Origin: Aldehydirespirator sp965204875
Lineage (GTDB): Bacteria > Actinomycetota > Acidimicrobiia > Acidimicrobiales > Aldehydirespiratoraceae
Assembly (NCBI GenBank): GCA_965204875.1
Contig: OZ242020.1
Span: forward strand, 2,976,001 to 3,040,000
Direction of reading: 5' to 3'
DNA: 64,000 nucleotides
Of this stretch, positions 29,885 to 38,846 are shown piece by piece; within the stretch, counting starts at the first letter, position 1; each line of letters starts with the position of its first letter. Made by a program: the position numbers and the translations under genes. Under the pieces are notes generated by a model. It saw only the letters and a list, made by a program, of their open reading frames with translations. It was not told the DNA's origin and ran no database searches.

Positions 29885-31171
29885 TCATGCCGCCCGATCT
29901 GGCGCCTGGCTCAACATCTCGTTGAGCTTGAGGTCGAGACTTTGGCGCACCCATTCACCGACCGAGCCGACCGGCAGCTTGCCGATCACCTCGTCGAAGA
30001 ACCCGGCAACGATCAGGCGCTCGGCCGCAGCCGTCGGCACGCCCCGGCTCTCCAAGTAGAAGACCTGGTCGGGATCGACGGGGCCGACGGCGGAGGCGTG
30101 GCTGCACCGCACGTCGTTGTTCTCGATCTCCAGGTTCGGCACCGATTCCGCCCAGGCGTCGTCGCTGAGCTTGAGGTTGCGGTTCGTCTGGAAGGCGTTG
30201 GCGCCACGGGCGTCGGGACGGATTCGGATGAGCCCCGTGTACACGCTGCGGGCCGCGTCGCCCACGGCGCCCTTGTAGAGCAGGTTGGAGCCCGTGTCGG
30301 GCGCGGCGTGGTCCTGGTAGGTGCGGAAATCGAGCACCTGATCGCCCGAGCCGAAGTACGCGCACAGCAGGTCGCCGGCTGCGCCCCGGCCCAGGAGCCG
30401 GGTGTCCGTGCTGGTGCGGGCGTAGGCCCCGCCGAGAGCGACCGATGCGGCCACGAGCGAGGCGTCCTGCTCCACCCGGGCGACCTGCGCCGCGATCTGC
30501 CAGGCGCGATGGTCGTGTGTCTGCAGGTTCAGGTAGCCGAGACGGGCCGCCTGTGCCAGATGCAGCTCCACGACCGGCACGACGAGCGCCGCGCCCGCCG
30601 AGCGCTGGACGTCGAGCACGGTTGCCCGCGCGTCACGCCCGAGGCGCACCACCAGCCGCGGGAAGCTCGCCGCGCCGGGCGAGCAGCCGTGGTGGCGCAC
30701 CACGATCGCGCCCCGCACCGCGGCACCGGCCGGAACATCGATCAGCAGCGGTGTGGGAGTGAAGGCGTCGTTGAGCAGCGTGAAGTAGTCGCGGGGCTCG
30801 CCCGACACGGCGCCAAGCAACTCGGGTCCCTCGGGGGCCCCGCTCAGCGGCCCCACGAACACACCCTCCGACGCCAGCGCATCCACGCCGCCGGCGGCCA
30901 CCATGTGACCGTCGGCGACATCCACCACGGCGACCGCGTCCGCGCCTGGGATATCGCCCTGTCCATCCGCTCCGGGAGCGTCGATCACACCGTTCGCCGG
31001 GCGATACGAACCCAGGTCGAAGTCGGAGATCGCGCTGTAGCGCCACTCCTCGGCGGCCGCGGTGGGCAGCTCAGCGGCCGCGAAGCGCTCCGCGGCCGCG
31101 GCCCGGCGCTGCACCAGCCACTTCGGGCCCGCCAGCGCCCGGGCTGCATCGACAGTGAAATCGTGCGCCAA
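29885..31171 (-). CDS. sufD: Fe-S cluster assembly scaffold protein SufD
   Basis: 428 residues. SufD pairs with SufB and SufC on the Fe-S scaffold. The conserved C-terminal core is present: DDAWAESVPNLEIENNDVRC, then SHASAVGPVDPDQVFYLESR, then RGVPTAAAERLIVAGFFDEV. Starts with TTG one base after the stop of the upstream Cys-rich gene, indicating coupling. It is followed by the Rieske and sufC2 genes. Confidence 0.93.
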   Translation of the reverse strand: MAHDFTVDAARALAGPKWLVQRRAAAAERFAAAELPTAAAEEWRYSAISDFDLGSYRPANGVIDAPGADGQGDIPGADAVAVVDVADGHMVAAGGVDALASEGVFVGPLSGAPEGPELLGAVSGEPRDYFTLLNDAFTPTPLLIDVPAGAAVRGAIVVRHHGCSPGAASFPRLVVRLGRDARATVLDVQRSAGAALVVPVVELHLAQAARLGYLNLQTHDHRAWQIAAQVARVEQDASLVAASVALGGAYARTSTDTRLLGRGAAGDLLCAYFGSGDQVLDFRTYQDHAAPDTGSNLLYKGAVGDAARSVYTGLIRIRPDARGANAFQTNRNLKLSDDAWAESVPNLEIENNDVRCSHASAVGPVDPDQVFYLESRGVPTAAAERLIVAGFFDEVIGKLPVGSVGEWVRQSLDLKLNEMLSQAPDRAA

Positions 31172-31172
31172 G

Positions 31173-31640
31173 TCAGCCGCCGTCGCGGTACCGCTTGCGG
31201 AACCGCTCGCCGAGGCCGCCGCCCGAGGAGGGACCTTGGCCTCGGCCGCCCTTGTTGCCCTTGCCCTTGGTGTTCTTGTTGCCCTTGCGGTTGCCCTTGG
31301 ACTTCTTGCGGCCCTTGGGCCCGCCCCGGCGCTTGCGCCGCTCCACCTCGATGTCCGCGTAGATGTCGGGGGCGGCGGCGTTGACGATGTCCTCGGCCTC
31401 GTCGAGCAGGGCGCCGATGCTGTCGTCGTTTCCCAGGCTGGCCGGCTCGGGCGGCGTCTCAGGCGTGACCAGCGACCCGTAGCTCCAGTTCACGTCGGCC
31501 AGGCGACGGGTGTAGGACTGGCAGTCCTCGGGGCAGCGCCAGGGCGCCTCCGGCGCCAGGTCCAGATCGCACTTGCGCACGGTGTCACCGTTGGGATAGG
31601 TGCGCGACTCGAAGTACTTGCAGTCCTGGCGCATCGGCAT
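31173..31640 (-). CDS. Small Cys-motif, Lys/Gly-rich protein inside the suf operon
   Basis: 155 residues from ATG 31640, not assigned to a named family. The first 45 residues hold four Cys (MRQDCKYFESRTYPNGDTV, then RKCDLDL, then RCPEDCQSY), suggesting a metal or Fe-S site. A middle acidic helix follows (SIGALLDEAEDIVNAAAPDI). The C-terminus is very basic (RRGGPKGRKKSKGNRKGNKN and on), typical of disordered nucleic-acid or ribosome contact. The start is supported by CACACT six bases upstream (31647-31652). Location between sufB and sufD suggests a role linked to Fe-S assembly or a regulator. Confidence 0.75.
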   Translation of the reverse strand: MPMRQDCKYFESRTYPNGDTVRKCDLDLAPEAPWRCPEDCQSYTRRLADVNWSYGSLVTPETPPEPASLGNDDSIGALLDEAEDIVNAAAPDIYADIEVERRKRRGGPKGRKKSKGNRKGNKNTKGKGNKGGRGQGPSSGGGLGERFRKRYRDGG

Positions 31641-31722
31641 GCCCACAGTGTGGCAAGCCGCGTGCCGTTCGCGTCGCATCCGCGAGGTGCAGGTGCGCCG
31701 CAGGGACTTCTGCCCGACCCTC

Positions 31723-33126
<1,404 letters not shown>

Positions 33127-33159
33127 GGGCTGACCTCCCGGCTGCATTCCATGCACCCC

Positions 33160-33185
33160 AAGCTACCGCCCCGTGTGACAATCAC
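33160..33185 (-). promoter_or_regulatory. Predicted suf operon promoter and operator
   Basis: TAGCTT on the minus strand (33160-33165) would give about a 28-base leader with a Shine-Dalgarno before sufB. The near palindrome GTGA-CAA-TCAC (33175-33185) overlaps the region upstream of the -10. The regulator is unknown. Confidence 0.35.
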
Positions 33186-33319
33186 CCGGCCCATCGCCCC
33201 GCATCCACTCGGCCCCGCCGGATCCTGGCCCCGGCTCGCCGCTCCTGCCCGCAGCACTCACGCCACCGCCCGGCACGCAGGCAGGCGGGTCAGCAGCCCC
33301 TGAAGGTTTGCGGTTTCTG

Positions 33320-33364
33320 CCCGCTGCGCCTTCGGCGGCGGGACAGGAACCCCGCCTCCGGCGG
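33320..33364 (-). terminator. GC-rich hairpins after the gamma-carbonic anhydrase gene
   Basis: CCGCC-TCC-GGCGG (33352-33364) lies five bases beyond the gene's stop on the minus strand. A second imperfect hairpin (33320-33342) follows. There is no T-run, so termination is only suggested. Confidence 0.35.
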
Positions 33365-33369
33365 CACTC

Positions 33370-33888
33370 TCAGTCGATGCGGCGGAGCTCCGCGCGGTAG
33401 CGGTGGATGCGCTCGGCGTATGCCTCGGAGTTCCTCAGGTTCTGGCCGGGCTTGAGCGCGTTCTCGCGGATGCGCGCCGGAGTTCCCAGCGCCATGGCGT
33501 CGCGCGGCACCACCATCGCGCGGGTCACGGTGGCGTTGGCGCCCACCAGGGCGTGGGGACCGACACGCGCCTCGTGCAGCACGACCGAGCCGACGCCGAT
33601 GAGCGAGGCGTCATACACCGTGCAGCCCTCGAGGTGGGCCTGGTGGCCGATGGTGCAGTCGTCGCCGACGATCGTGGGAAGCTCCGGGGTGCAGTGGATC
33701 ACCGCGCCGTCCTGGACGTTGCTGCGGGCCCCGATACGGATGAGGCCGTCGTCGCCACGCAGCACCGCGCACGGCCACACGGAGGCCTGCGGGCCCAGCA
33801 CGACGTCGCCGATCACGACCGCAAGCGGGTGGACATAGGCCGTGGGATCGATCCAGGGCCGGAGGTCGCCCAGCGCGTAGACGGCCAT
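33370..33888 (-). CDS. Gamma-carbonic anhydrase family protein
   Basis: 172 residues, left-handed beta-helix with hexapeptide repeats (AVVIGDVVLGPQASVWPCAV and on). Metal-site His contexts are present: VIHCTPELP and IGHQAHLEG. Family members are trimeric, bind Zn/Fe/Co and may hydrate CO2 or act as acyltransferase-like scaffolds; activity cannot be judged from sequence alone. Its first 29 bases, including the start codon, are duplicated exactly 72 bases upstream. Confidence 0.9.
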   Translation of the reverse strand: MAVYALGDLRPWIDPTAYVHPLAVVIGDVVLGPQASVWPCAVLRGDDGLIRIGARSNVQDGAVIHCTPELPTIVGDDCTIGHQAHLEGCTVYDASLIGVGSVVLHEARVGPHALVGANATVTRAMVVPRDAMALGTPARIRENALKPGQNLRNSEAYAERIHRYRAELRRID

Positions 33889-33964
33889 CTAGCGACGAGT
33901 GCCGCGCACCCGAGCGCACCGTGTGAACGGCACGCGGTCGCCCAGCGCGTAGACGGCCATCTAG
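33864..33964. repeat. Exact 29-bp direct repeat of the carbonic anhydrase 5' end
   Basis: 33864-33892 and 33936-33964 are identical (both end GACGGCCATCTAG). The left copy holds the start of the anhydrase gene; the right copy ends at the stop codon of the flavin reductase gene. Confidence 0.9.
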
Positions 33965-34494
33965 AGCGCGGCGACGCCGTGATAGCCGCCCTGGAAGAAG
34001 ACCAGCGGCGCCGGGGGTGACCCGGCCGCGCCCGCGGCAGCGGTGTCGAGGGCCACGACCCGTCCGACCACGATGTCGTGGTCCCCGACGCTGTAGACGT
34101 TATGCGCGACGCAGTCGATCCAGGCCAGGCATCCCTCGATCACGGGCGCGCCCGTGGCCTCCACCCTGGTGGCGACGCCCGCGAACCGGTCTTCGGACTT
34201 GCCGGCGAACACGGTGGACAGGTCCGCTTGGCGCGCGCCCAGCACGTTCACGCAGAAGCCGCCCGCCTCGCGCATGCGCGTCCAGGAGTCGGAGTCGTGG
34301 CCGGCGCAGAAGGAGACCATCGGCGGATCCAGCGAGACGCTCGTGAACGACCCGATGGTCATGCCCTCGGGGCCGCTCTCACACGCAGCGGTCACTATGG
34401 TCACGCCGGTCGGGTAGTGGCCCAGCACCCGGCGGAACTCGCGGCCGTCGATGGCGCCGCTCGCGCTGCCGCCGTTGTCGCTGCCGGTCGCCAT
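33961..34494 (-). CDS. Flavin reductase family protein
   Basis: 177 residues from ATG 34494. The FMN-binding split-barrel signature is present: VLGHYPTGVTIVTAA, then GMTIGSFTSVSLDPPMVSFC, then GGFCVNVLGARQADLS. Such proteins reduce FMN/FAD with NAD(P)H for two-component monooxygenases, or use bound flavin directly. No monooxygenase partner lies next to it. Its stop codon lies in a duplicated copy of the neighbouring gene's start region. Divergent from the thioredoxin-domain gene at 34562. Confidence 0.9.
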   Translation of the reverse strand: MATGSDNGGSASGAIDGREFRRVLGHYPTGVTIVTAACESGPEGMTIGSFTSVSLDPPMVSFCAGHDSDSWTRMREAGGFCVNVLGARQADLSTVFAGKSEDRFAGVATRVEATGAPVIEGCLAWIDCVAHNVYSVGDHDIVVGRVVALDTAAAGAAGSPPAPLVFFQGGYHGVAAL

Positions 34495-34549
34495 CGCATC
34501 GGCAGGGTAATCCGTCGCACCGCCTCCGCGCTCACGCCCCGCGAGATGG

Positions 34550-34561
34550 CACAATCGCCGG
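34550..34561 (+). promoter_or_regulatory. Leaderless -10 box, thioredoxin-domain gene
   Basis: CACAAT (34550-34555), six bases, then ATG 34562; no Shine-Dalgarno. Confidence 0.4.
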
Positions 34562-36016
34562 ATGAGCCAAGACGCCTGCGTGATGCCGCCGCTGCCCGAC
34601 GGGTTGGTGGCGGTCGTCAAGCGCGACTGCCCCACCTGCGAGCTCGTCACAGGAGTGCTGCACGATCTGCACGACCGTGCGGGCCTGACGGTGATCACCC
34701 AGGACGACCCTGACTTCCCGGCCTCCGGCGACTGGGTCCGCCACGACCGTGACCTGGCGATGTCCTGGCATCACGGCATCGACACGGTGCCCACGCTGTT
34801 GAGGGTCGCCGGCGGGGTCGAGCAGGAGCGCACCCTCGGATGGTCGCGCTCCGACTGGGAGCGACTCAGCGGCATAGCCGGTCTCGGCGACGGCCTGCCC
34901 GGCTGGCGTCCCGGCTGCGGGTCCTTGAGCGTCGATCCCGCCCGCGCCGGCGAGCTCGCCGTGCGGTTCTCCGGCTCGCGCCTGCGCAGCCGCCGCGTGG
35001 AGCTGGCCGCGTTGGAGGACGACTGGGAGGCGATGTGGGACCACGGCTGGTCAGACGGCCTGCCCGTGGTGCCCCCGACACCGGCGAGGGTGCTGCGCAT
35101 GCTCGAGGGCACCGGGCGCGACCCGGCCGAGATCGTGGCAGTGGTGCCGCCCGGCCTGGTGCCGTGCAGCGTGGAGAAGGTGGCGATCAACGCGGTCATG
35201 GCGGGCTGCCTGCCCGAGCACCTGCCTGTGGTGATCGCCGCGCTGGAGGCGGCCTGCAACGACGAGTTCAACCTGCACGGGGTTCTGGCCACGACGATGA
35301 GCGTCGCCCCGGTGCTGGTGGTGAACGGCCCGATCGCCGGGCGTATCAGCATGAACGGCGGGCTGAACGCCCTGGGCCAGGGCAACCGGGCCAACTCGAC
35401 CATCGGACGCGCCCTGCAGCTGGTCGTTCGCAACGTCGGGGGTGGGCGGCCCGGCGAGGTGGACCGGGCCACGTTCGGCTCCCCCGCCAAGGTGGGCTTC
35501 TGCTTCGCTGAGGACGAGGCCGACTCGCCGTGGACGTCACTGGCCGAGAGCCGCGGCTGGCGGGCGGAGCAGTCCACGGTGACCGTGTTCGCCGGCGAGT
35601 CGCCCCGGATCTTCGCCGACGAGCGCTCCCGCAACCCGGAGTCGCTCACGAGACACTTGGCCCTGGCGCTCGCAGCGACCGTCTCGCCGCGGATGATGCT
35701 CGGGATGGACGCCATGCTGGTGCTGTCACCCGAGCACATGGCCCGCTATGCGGACGCCGGCTGGAGCCGGGACCGCTTCATGGAAGGGCTCAACAGCGAG
35801 CTGACGTTCCCCGCCGACGACCTGCTGGCCGGCACCGGCGGCATCGCCGCGGGATTGCCGGCGGCGGCCGCCGGCGGGACGGTCTCGAAGTTCCGCCCCG
35901 GCGGGCTGCTGGTGGTGCATGCCGGAGGCCCGGCCGGGCTGTTCTCGGCCATCATCGGGGGGTGGGCGAGCGGCCCGCGCGGCAGCGACCCCGTGACCCG
36001 CGAGATCACCCCGTGA
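34562..36016 (+). CDS. CPTC thioredoxin-domain protein, partner of the UGSC selenoprotein
   Basis: 484 residues in two parts. Residues about 12-110 form a thioredoxin-like domain with the redox motif C23-P-T-C26 (VKRDCPTCELV) and a cis-Pro-type GIDTVPTLLRV. Residues about 155-480 are a large domain I cannot assign with certainty. It starts WDHGWSDGLPVVPPTPARVL and has conserved-looking Cys (VPCSVEKVAINAVMAGCLPEH) and Gly-rich stretches (GRISMNGGLNALGQGNRANS). It lies 36 bases upstream of the UGSC gene in the same direction, so the two are probably one transcript. The CPTC motif could shuttle electrons to or from the UGSC active site (inference). Confidence 0.7.
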   Translation: MSQDACVMPPLPDGLVAVVKRDCPTCELVTGVLHDLHDRAGLTVITQDDPDFPASGDWVRHDRDLAMSWHHGIDTVPTLLRVAGGVEQERTLGWSRSDWERLSGIAGLGDGLPGWRPGCGSLSVDPARAGELAVRFSGSRLRSRRVELAALEDDWEAMWDHGWSDGLPVVPPTPARVLRMLEGTGRDPAEIVAVVPPGLVPCSVEKVAINAVMAGCLPEHLPVVIAALEAACNDEFNLHGVLATTMSVAPVLVVNGPIAGRISMNGGLNALGQGNRANSTIGRALQLVVRNVGGGRPGEVDRATFGSPAKVGFCFAEDEADSPWTSLAESRGWRAEQSTVTVFAGESPRIFADERSRNPESLTRHLALALAATVSPRMMLGMDAMLVLSPEHMARYADAGWSRDRFMEGLNSELTFPADDLLAGTGGIAAGLPAAAAGGTVSKFRPGGLLVVHAGGPAGLFSAIIGGWASGPRGSDPVTREITP

Positions 36017-36052
36017 ACCGCGGCTAGCCTCTGACAGCCGAAGGGAGGAGCT

Positions 36053-36592
36053 ATGACCACGGTGCTAGACCCCACCGGCGAGCAGCTCCCGGCGCGCCGC
36101 CCGCGGGCGATGCGGCCCGAGTCCCTGACCGGGCTCACGGTCGGGCTGCTGGACATCTCCAAGCCGCGCGGCAACGTGTTCCTCGACCGCATCTCCGAAC
36201 GCTTCACCGGGCTCGGCGCATCCGTCAACCGCTACACCAAGCCCACCTTCACCAAGCCGGCCCCGGCAGACCTGCGCCACGAGATAGCCACCAGATGCGA
36301 CGCCGTGATCGAGGCCCTCGCCGATTGAGGCTCCTGCGTGTCGTGCAGTGTGCACGACGTCAGCGACATCGAGCGCCGCGGCACTCCGGGGGTGTTCGTC
36401 TCGACGATCCACTTCGCCTCGGCGGTGCAGGCCCAGTCCGAGTCGCTCGGCTTCGACGCAGCCGCCGTGCTGACCCGCCATCCCATCCAGGACCGCAGCG
36501 ACGATGAGATGACCGACATAGCCGACGCCGCATTCGACGATCTAGTCAAGGCACTGACAGGCCCCGCCCAAAGCCCAGCAGCAGCCGCCTAA
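36053..36592 (+). CDS. UGSC family selenoprotein (in-frame TGA as Sec)
   Basis: Read through TGA 36326-36328, the product is 179 residues with Sec at position 92 in the motif U-G-S-C, the feature that names the UGSC (seleno)protein family. Before it: LTGLTVGLLDISKPRGNVFL and DAVIEALAD. After it: VSCSVHDVSDIERRGTPGVF and TIHFASAVQAQSESLGF, with an intact frame to TAA. An 8-bp perfect hairpin lies 11 bases after the TGA. A strong Shine-Dalgarno (GGGAGGAG) precedes the ATG. A conventional gene caller would split it into a 91-residue stump and a second frame. Biochemical function of the family is not known to me; a redox role is inferred from U/C spacing. Confidence 0.85.
36334..36363 (+). promoter_or_regulatory. 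SECIS-like stem-loop after the UGSC TGA
   Basis: GTCGTGCA (36340-36347) pairs perfectly with TGCACGAC (36351-36358) around a GTG loop. Two G-U pairs, a bulge and CTG/CAG (36334-36336 with 36361-36363) extend it. The loop opens with G, 19 bases after the TGA. Confidence 0.65.
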
Positions 36593-36928
36593 ACCAGCCA
36601 AGAGCCGCCGAAGCAGAACAAGAGCCGCTACAGCAGAATTCGGACTCAGACGGTACGCATTGTCGGCATCCCAGGGCGATGTGCCGACCGATGGACCGCG
36701 ACTTCCGGCTCAGACGGTACGTGCGCTGCGGTCAGAACGAGCTTCCCAAGCTGGTGGAGACCGCCGCAGGCTAGCGGTGTCACACCGCTTCGCTAGCTTG
36801 GGCAACCACATCGGATCTTCCCCGCCCGCGATCTGATCTCGGGTGCACTACTACGGGAGGAAGGAGCATGACCGAGTGCCGTGATCAGGTTGCGTAGGCT
36901 GCCCCTGGGATACAGCGAAGGAGAGCAT
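36593..36928. other. Repeat-rich spacer before the orphan methyltransferase
   Basis: Contains a doubled AAGAGCCGC...CAGAA unit (36599-36640) and CTCAGACGGTACG twice (near 36646 and 36710). The inverted repeat at 36745-36802 is annotated separately. No gene is recognised; the last 70 bases lead into the methyltransferase. Confidence 0.6.
36745..36802. terminator. Nested inverted repeat, possible terminator or operator
   Basis: Outer arms CCCAAGCT (36745-36752) and AGCTTGGG (36795-36802) enclose AGCGGTG-TCA-CACCGCT (36773-36789), a perfect 7-bp stem with 3-base loop. No T-run follows. Confidence 0.4.
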
Positions 36929-37981
36929 GTGTCGACTGAGGAGGCCGGTCGCCCTGGAACATGGGAGCTGTTTCGGGGCGACGCCCTTGACGCTTACAGC
37001 CAGTGGCCGAAACCCGCGGCCATCATCTCCGACGGTGCCTATGGAGTGGGCGGCTTCCCGGGTGATCCCCGCACACCTGACGACCTCGCTGACTGGTACG
37101 AACCGCACATCGAGTGCTGGTCCAAGCACGCCCGCCCATCGTCGACGCTCTGGTTCTGGAACACCGAGCTGGGTTGGGCGACAGTGCATCCGGTGCTGGT
37201 CCGGCACGGCTGGGAGTACGTGCAGACCATCGTGTGGGACAAGGGCATAGCCCACATCGCCGGGAACGTGAACGGCGACACGATCCGGCGGTTCCCGGTG
37301 GTGACGGAAGTGTGCGCCTTCTACAGGCGCCGCCTGGAGTTCCCCACACCCGACGGCGTGATGCCGGCGAAGAGATGGCTGCGCTACGAGTGGCAGCGTG
37401 CGGGGCTGCGCCTGCGATCCGCCAACGAGGCCTGCGGGGTGGCAAACGCTGCGACCCGCAAATACCTCACACAGGACTGGCTGTGGTACTTCCCGCCAGC
37501 CGAGATGATGCAGCGGCTGGTGGCATACGCCAATGAGCACGGCCGGCCCGATGGTGCCCCCTACTACTCTGTGAACGGCGAGAGCCCCGTTACTGCGGAG
37601 GAGTGGGCCTCCATGCGCGACGTGTGGAGCCACACCCACGGGGTGACCAACGTCTGGTCGGCGCCGCCGCTGAACGGCGGCGAGCGGCTCAAGGGCAACG
37701 GTGTGCGCTCGGCGCCGCGCGTGCATCGGCCGGGCCGCAACGCCGCCGTGCATCTCAACCAGAAGCCGCGGGAGTTCATGCGCCGCATCATCGAGGCGTC
37801 AACGCGCCCGGGCGATGTGGTGTGGGAGCCGTTCGGCGGCTTGTGCAGCGCCGTCGTCGCAGCAGCAGGACTCGGTCGTGCCGGATACGGCGCAGAGTTG
37901 GTCGAGCATTTCTCCGACCTCGCCGCTGAGCGCCTCCGCTCAGTGCTCGCCCGAGCGACTCCGGCGAGCACCTCCACATGA
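36929..37981 (+). CDS. Site-specific DNA methyltransferase (amino-methyltransferase), orphan
   Basis: 350 residues from GTG 36929, preceded by GAAGGAG. The motif order is that of a beta-type amino-methyltransferase. A motif IV-like IISDGAYGVGGFPGDP comes early (about 32-47). A target region lies in the middle. Motif X/I-like segments come late: HLNQKPREFMRRIIEAS, then GDVVWEPFGGLCSAV (about 300). It would methylate an exocyclic amino group (N4-C or N6-A); which one cannot be decided here. DGAY replaces the usual DPPY/SPPY. No restriction enzyme gene adjoins it, so it is either a solitary regulator-type enzyme or a remnant of a lost system. Confidence 0.85.
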   Translation: MSTEEAGRPGTWELFRGDALDAYSQWPKPAAIISDGAYGVGGFPGDPRTPDDLADWYEPHIECWSKHARPSSTLWFWNTELGWATVHPVLVRHGWEYVQTIVWDKGIAHIAGNVNGDTIRRFPVVTEVCAFYRRRLEFPTPDGVMPAKRWLRYEWQRAGLRLRSANEACGVANAATRKYLTQDWLWYFPPAEMMQRLVAYANEHGRPDGAPYYSVNGESPVTAEEWASMRDVWSHTHGVTNVWSAPPLNGGERLKGNGVRSAPRVHRPGRNAAVHLNQKPREFMRRIIEASTRPGDVVWEPFGGLCSAVVAAAGLGRAGYGAELVEHFSDLAAERLRSVLARATPASTST

Positions 37982-38047
37982 ACCCAACGCACGCGGGGAT
38001 TCCCACTCGGGAGTGGATCGACTTCCTAAAGCGACAAGCCTCCTAGC

Positions 38048-38087
38048 TGTCGGTTCACATGAGATTGTTCGCGCGTGTTGCGGGTGG
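38048..38087 (+). repeat. Interspersed 40-bp repeat, copy A
   Basis: TGTCGGTTCACATGAGATTG and on, preceded by CTAG. Matches copy B (38852-38891) and copy C (28512-28551, opposite strand). Confidence 0.65.
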
Positions 38088-38120
38088 CGGGGCGCCGTGA
38101 GCGGATCTGCCTTAGAGCCG

Positions 38121-38837
38121 TCAAGGTGTGAAGAGTTCGGGCACAACTGGGAAGTCGGATTGCTGAGCGGCCTCGGCCGGGCTGCGCAGGCCGCTTGGAG
38201 TGACCACTTCGGTGACCAGCGGGTCGAGTTCCAGCATGGCGATGTCGCGCGACTCCAGATGGTCCCAGCCGTGGCCGGCACCCAGCGCCTTCCACATCGG
38301 CTCCGGCAGAACTCGCCCCACGCCTGCCACCAGCCACACGGGAGTGCCCGAGGCTGTTGCCAACTCGGCGACATCGACACACTCGGCGGGCACGAGCGCG
38401 CCGGACGGCCCGGCACAGTCGCTGGCGATCACGACGAGATCGGCTGTCTCGACACTGCAGGGATCCGTCCGATCCAGCGCCTCGCAGTCGGGCCGTCCAT
38501 CCAGGGCGGCACCGACCGACTCGTGCCAAGCACAGGCCAGCACATTGGCGCGGGCCGCCAACGCGCCCATGAGTTCCTCCGCGGTGGGGTCGCTCTCCAG
38601 CGCGGCAACGACCTCTGCGGCCTCGAGTCTGGGATCGAGGCCACTGACCATGCGAGCCGCCAGCCACACCAGCGGCCCGCAGTCCCTGCGACGGTCCAGC
38701 AGCCGCCTGCAGGCGGTCAGCAGACCCATCGGGTCGTCGGCGAAGAACCCGAGAGCCGACGCCGCCTCGCGTACCAGCGGCACCATCGGAACAGCGCCGG
38801 CCCTGGCCACATACCGCAGCCGCTCCATCGGATGCAC
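38121..38837 (-). CDS. Hypothetical protein, possibly eIF-2B/MtnA-like fold
   Basis: 238 residues from GTG 38837 (TAGCAT six bases upstream, 38844-38849). The first part is helical (PLVREAASALGFFADDPMGL, then LLTACRRLLDRRRDCGPLVW). The C-terminal half has VVIASDCAGPSGALVPAECV, then DVAELATASGTPVWLVAGVG. This resembles the 'GAD...G....KxGT..lA..A...G.P..V' pattern of eIF-2B/MtnA-type (ISOCOT) proteins, though the Lys is not evident. No operon partner. Family assignment is a guess from this one pattern; the gene itself looks real by codon bias and clean start. Confidence 0.6.
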   Translation of the reverse strand: MHPMERLRYVARAGAVPMVPLVREAASALGFFADDPMGLLTACRRLLDRRRDCGPLVWLAARMVSGLDPRLEAAEVVAALESDPTAEELMGALAARANVLACAWHESVGAALDGRPDCEALDRTDPCSVETADLVVIASDCAGPSGALVPAECVDVAELATASGTPVWLVAGVGRVLPEPMWKALGAGHGWDHLESRDIAMLELDPLVTEVVTPSGLRSPAEAAQQSDFPVVPELFTP

Positions 38838-38846
38838 ACCTCGATG

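Noticed and set aside
29447..31384. Long open frame antisense to sufD (also 18215-20038, 42153-44060 and 9454-10500)
   Set aside because: Arg/Gly/Ala/His-rich shadow frames from high GC codon bias, opposite to well-identified genes or with no recognisable fold.
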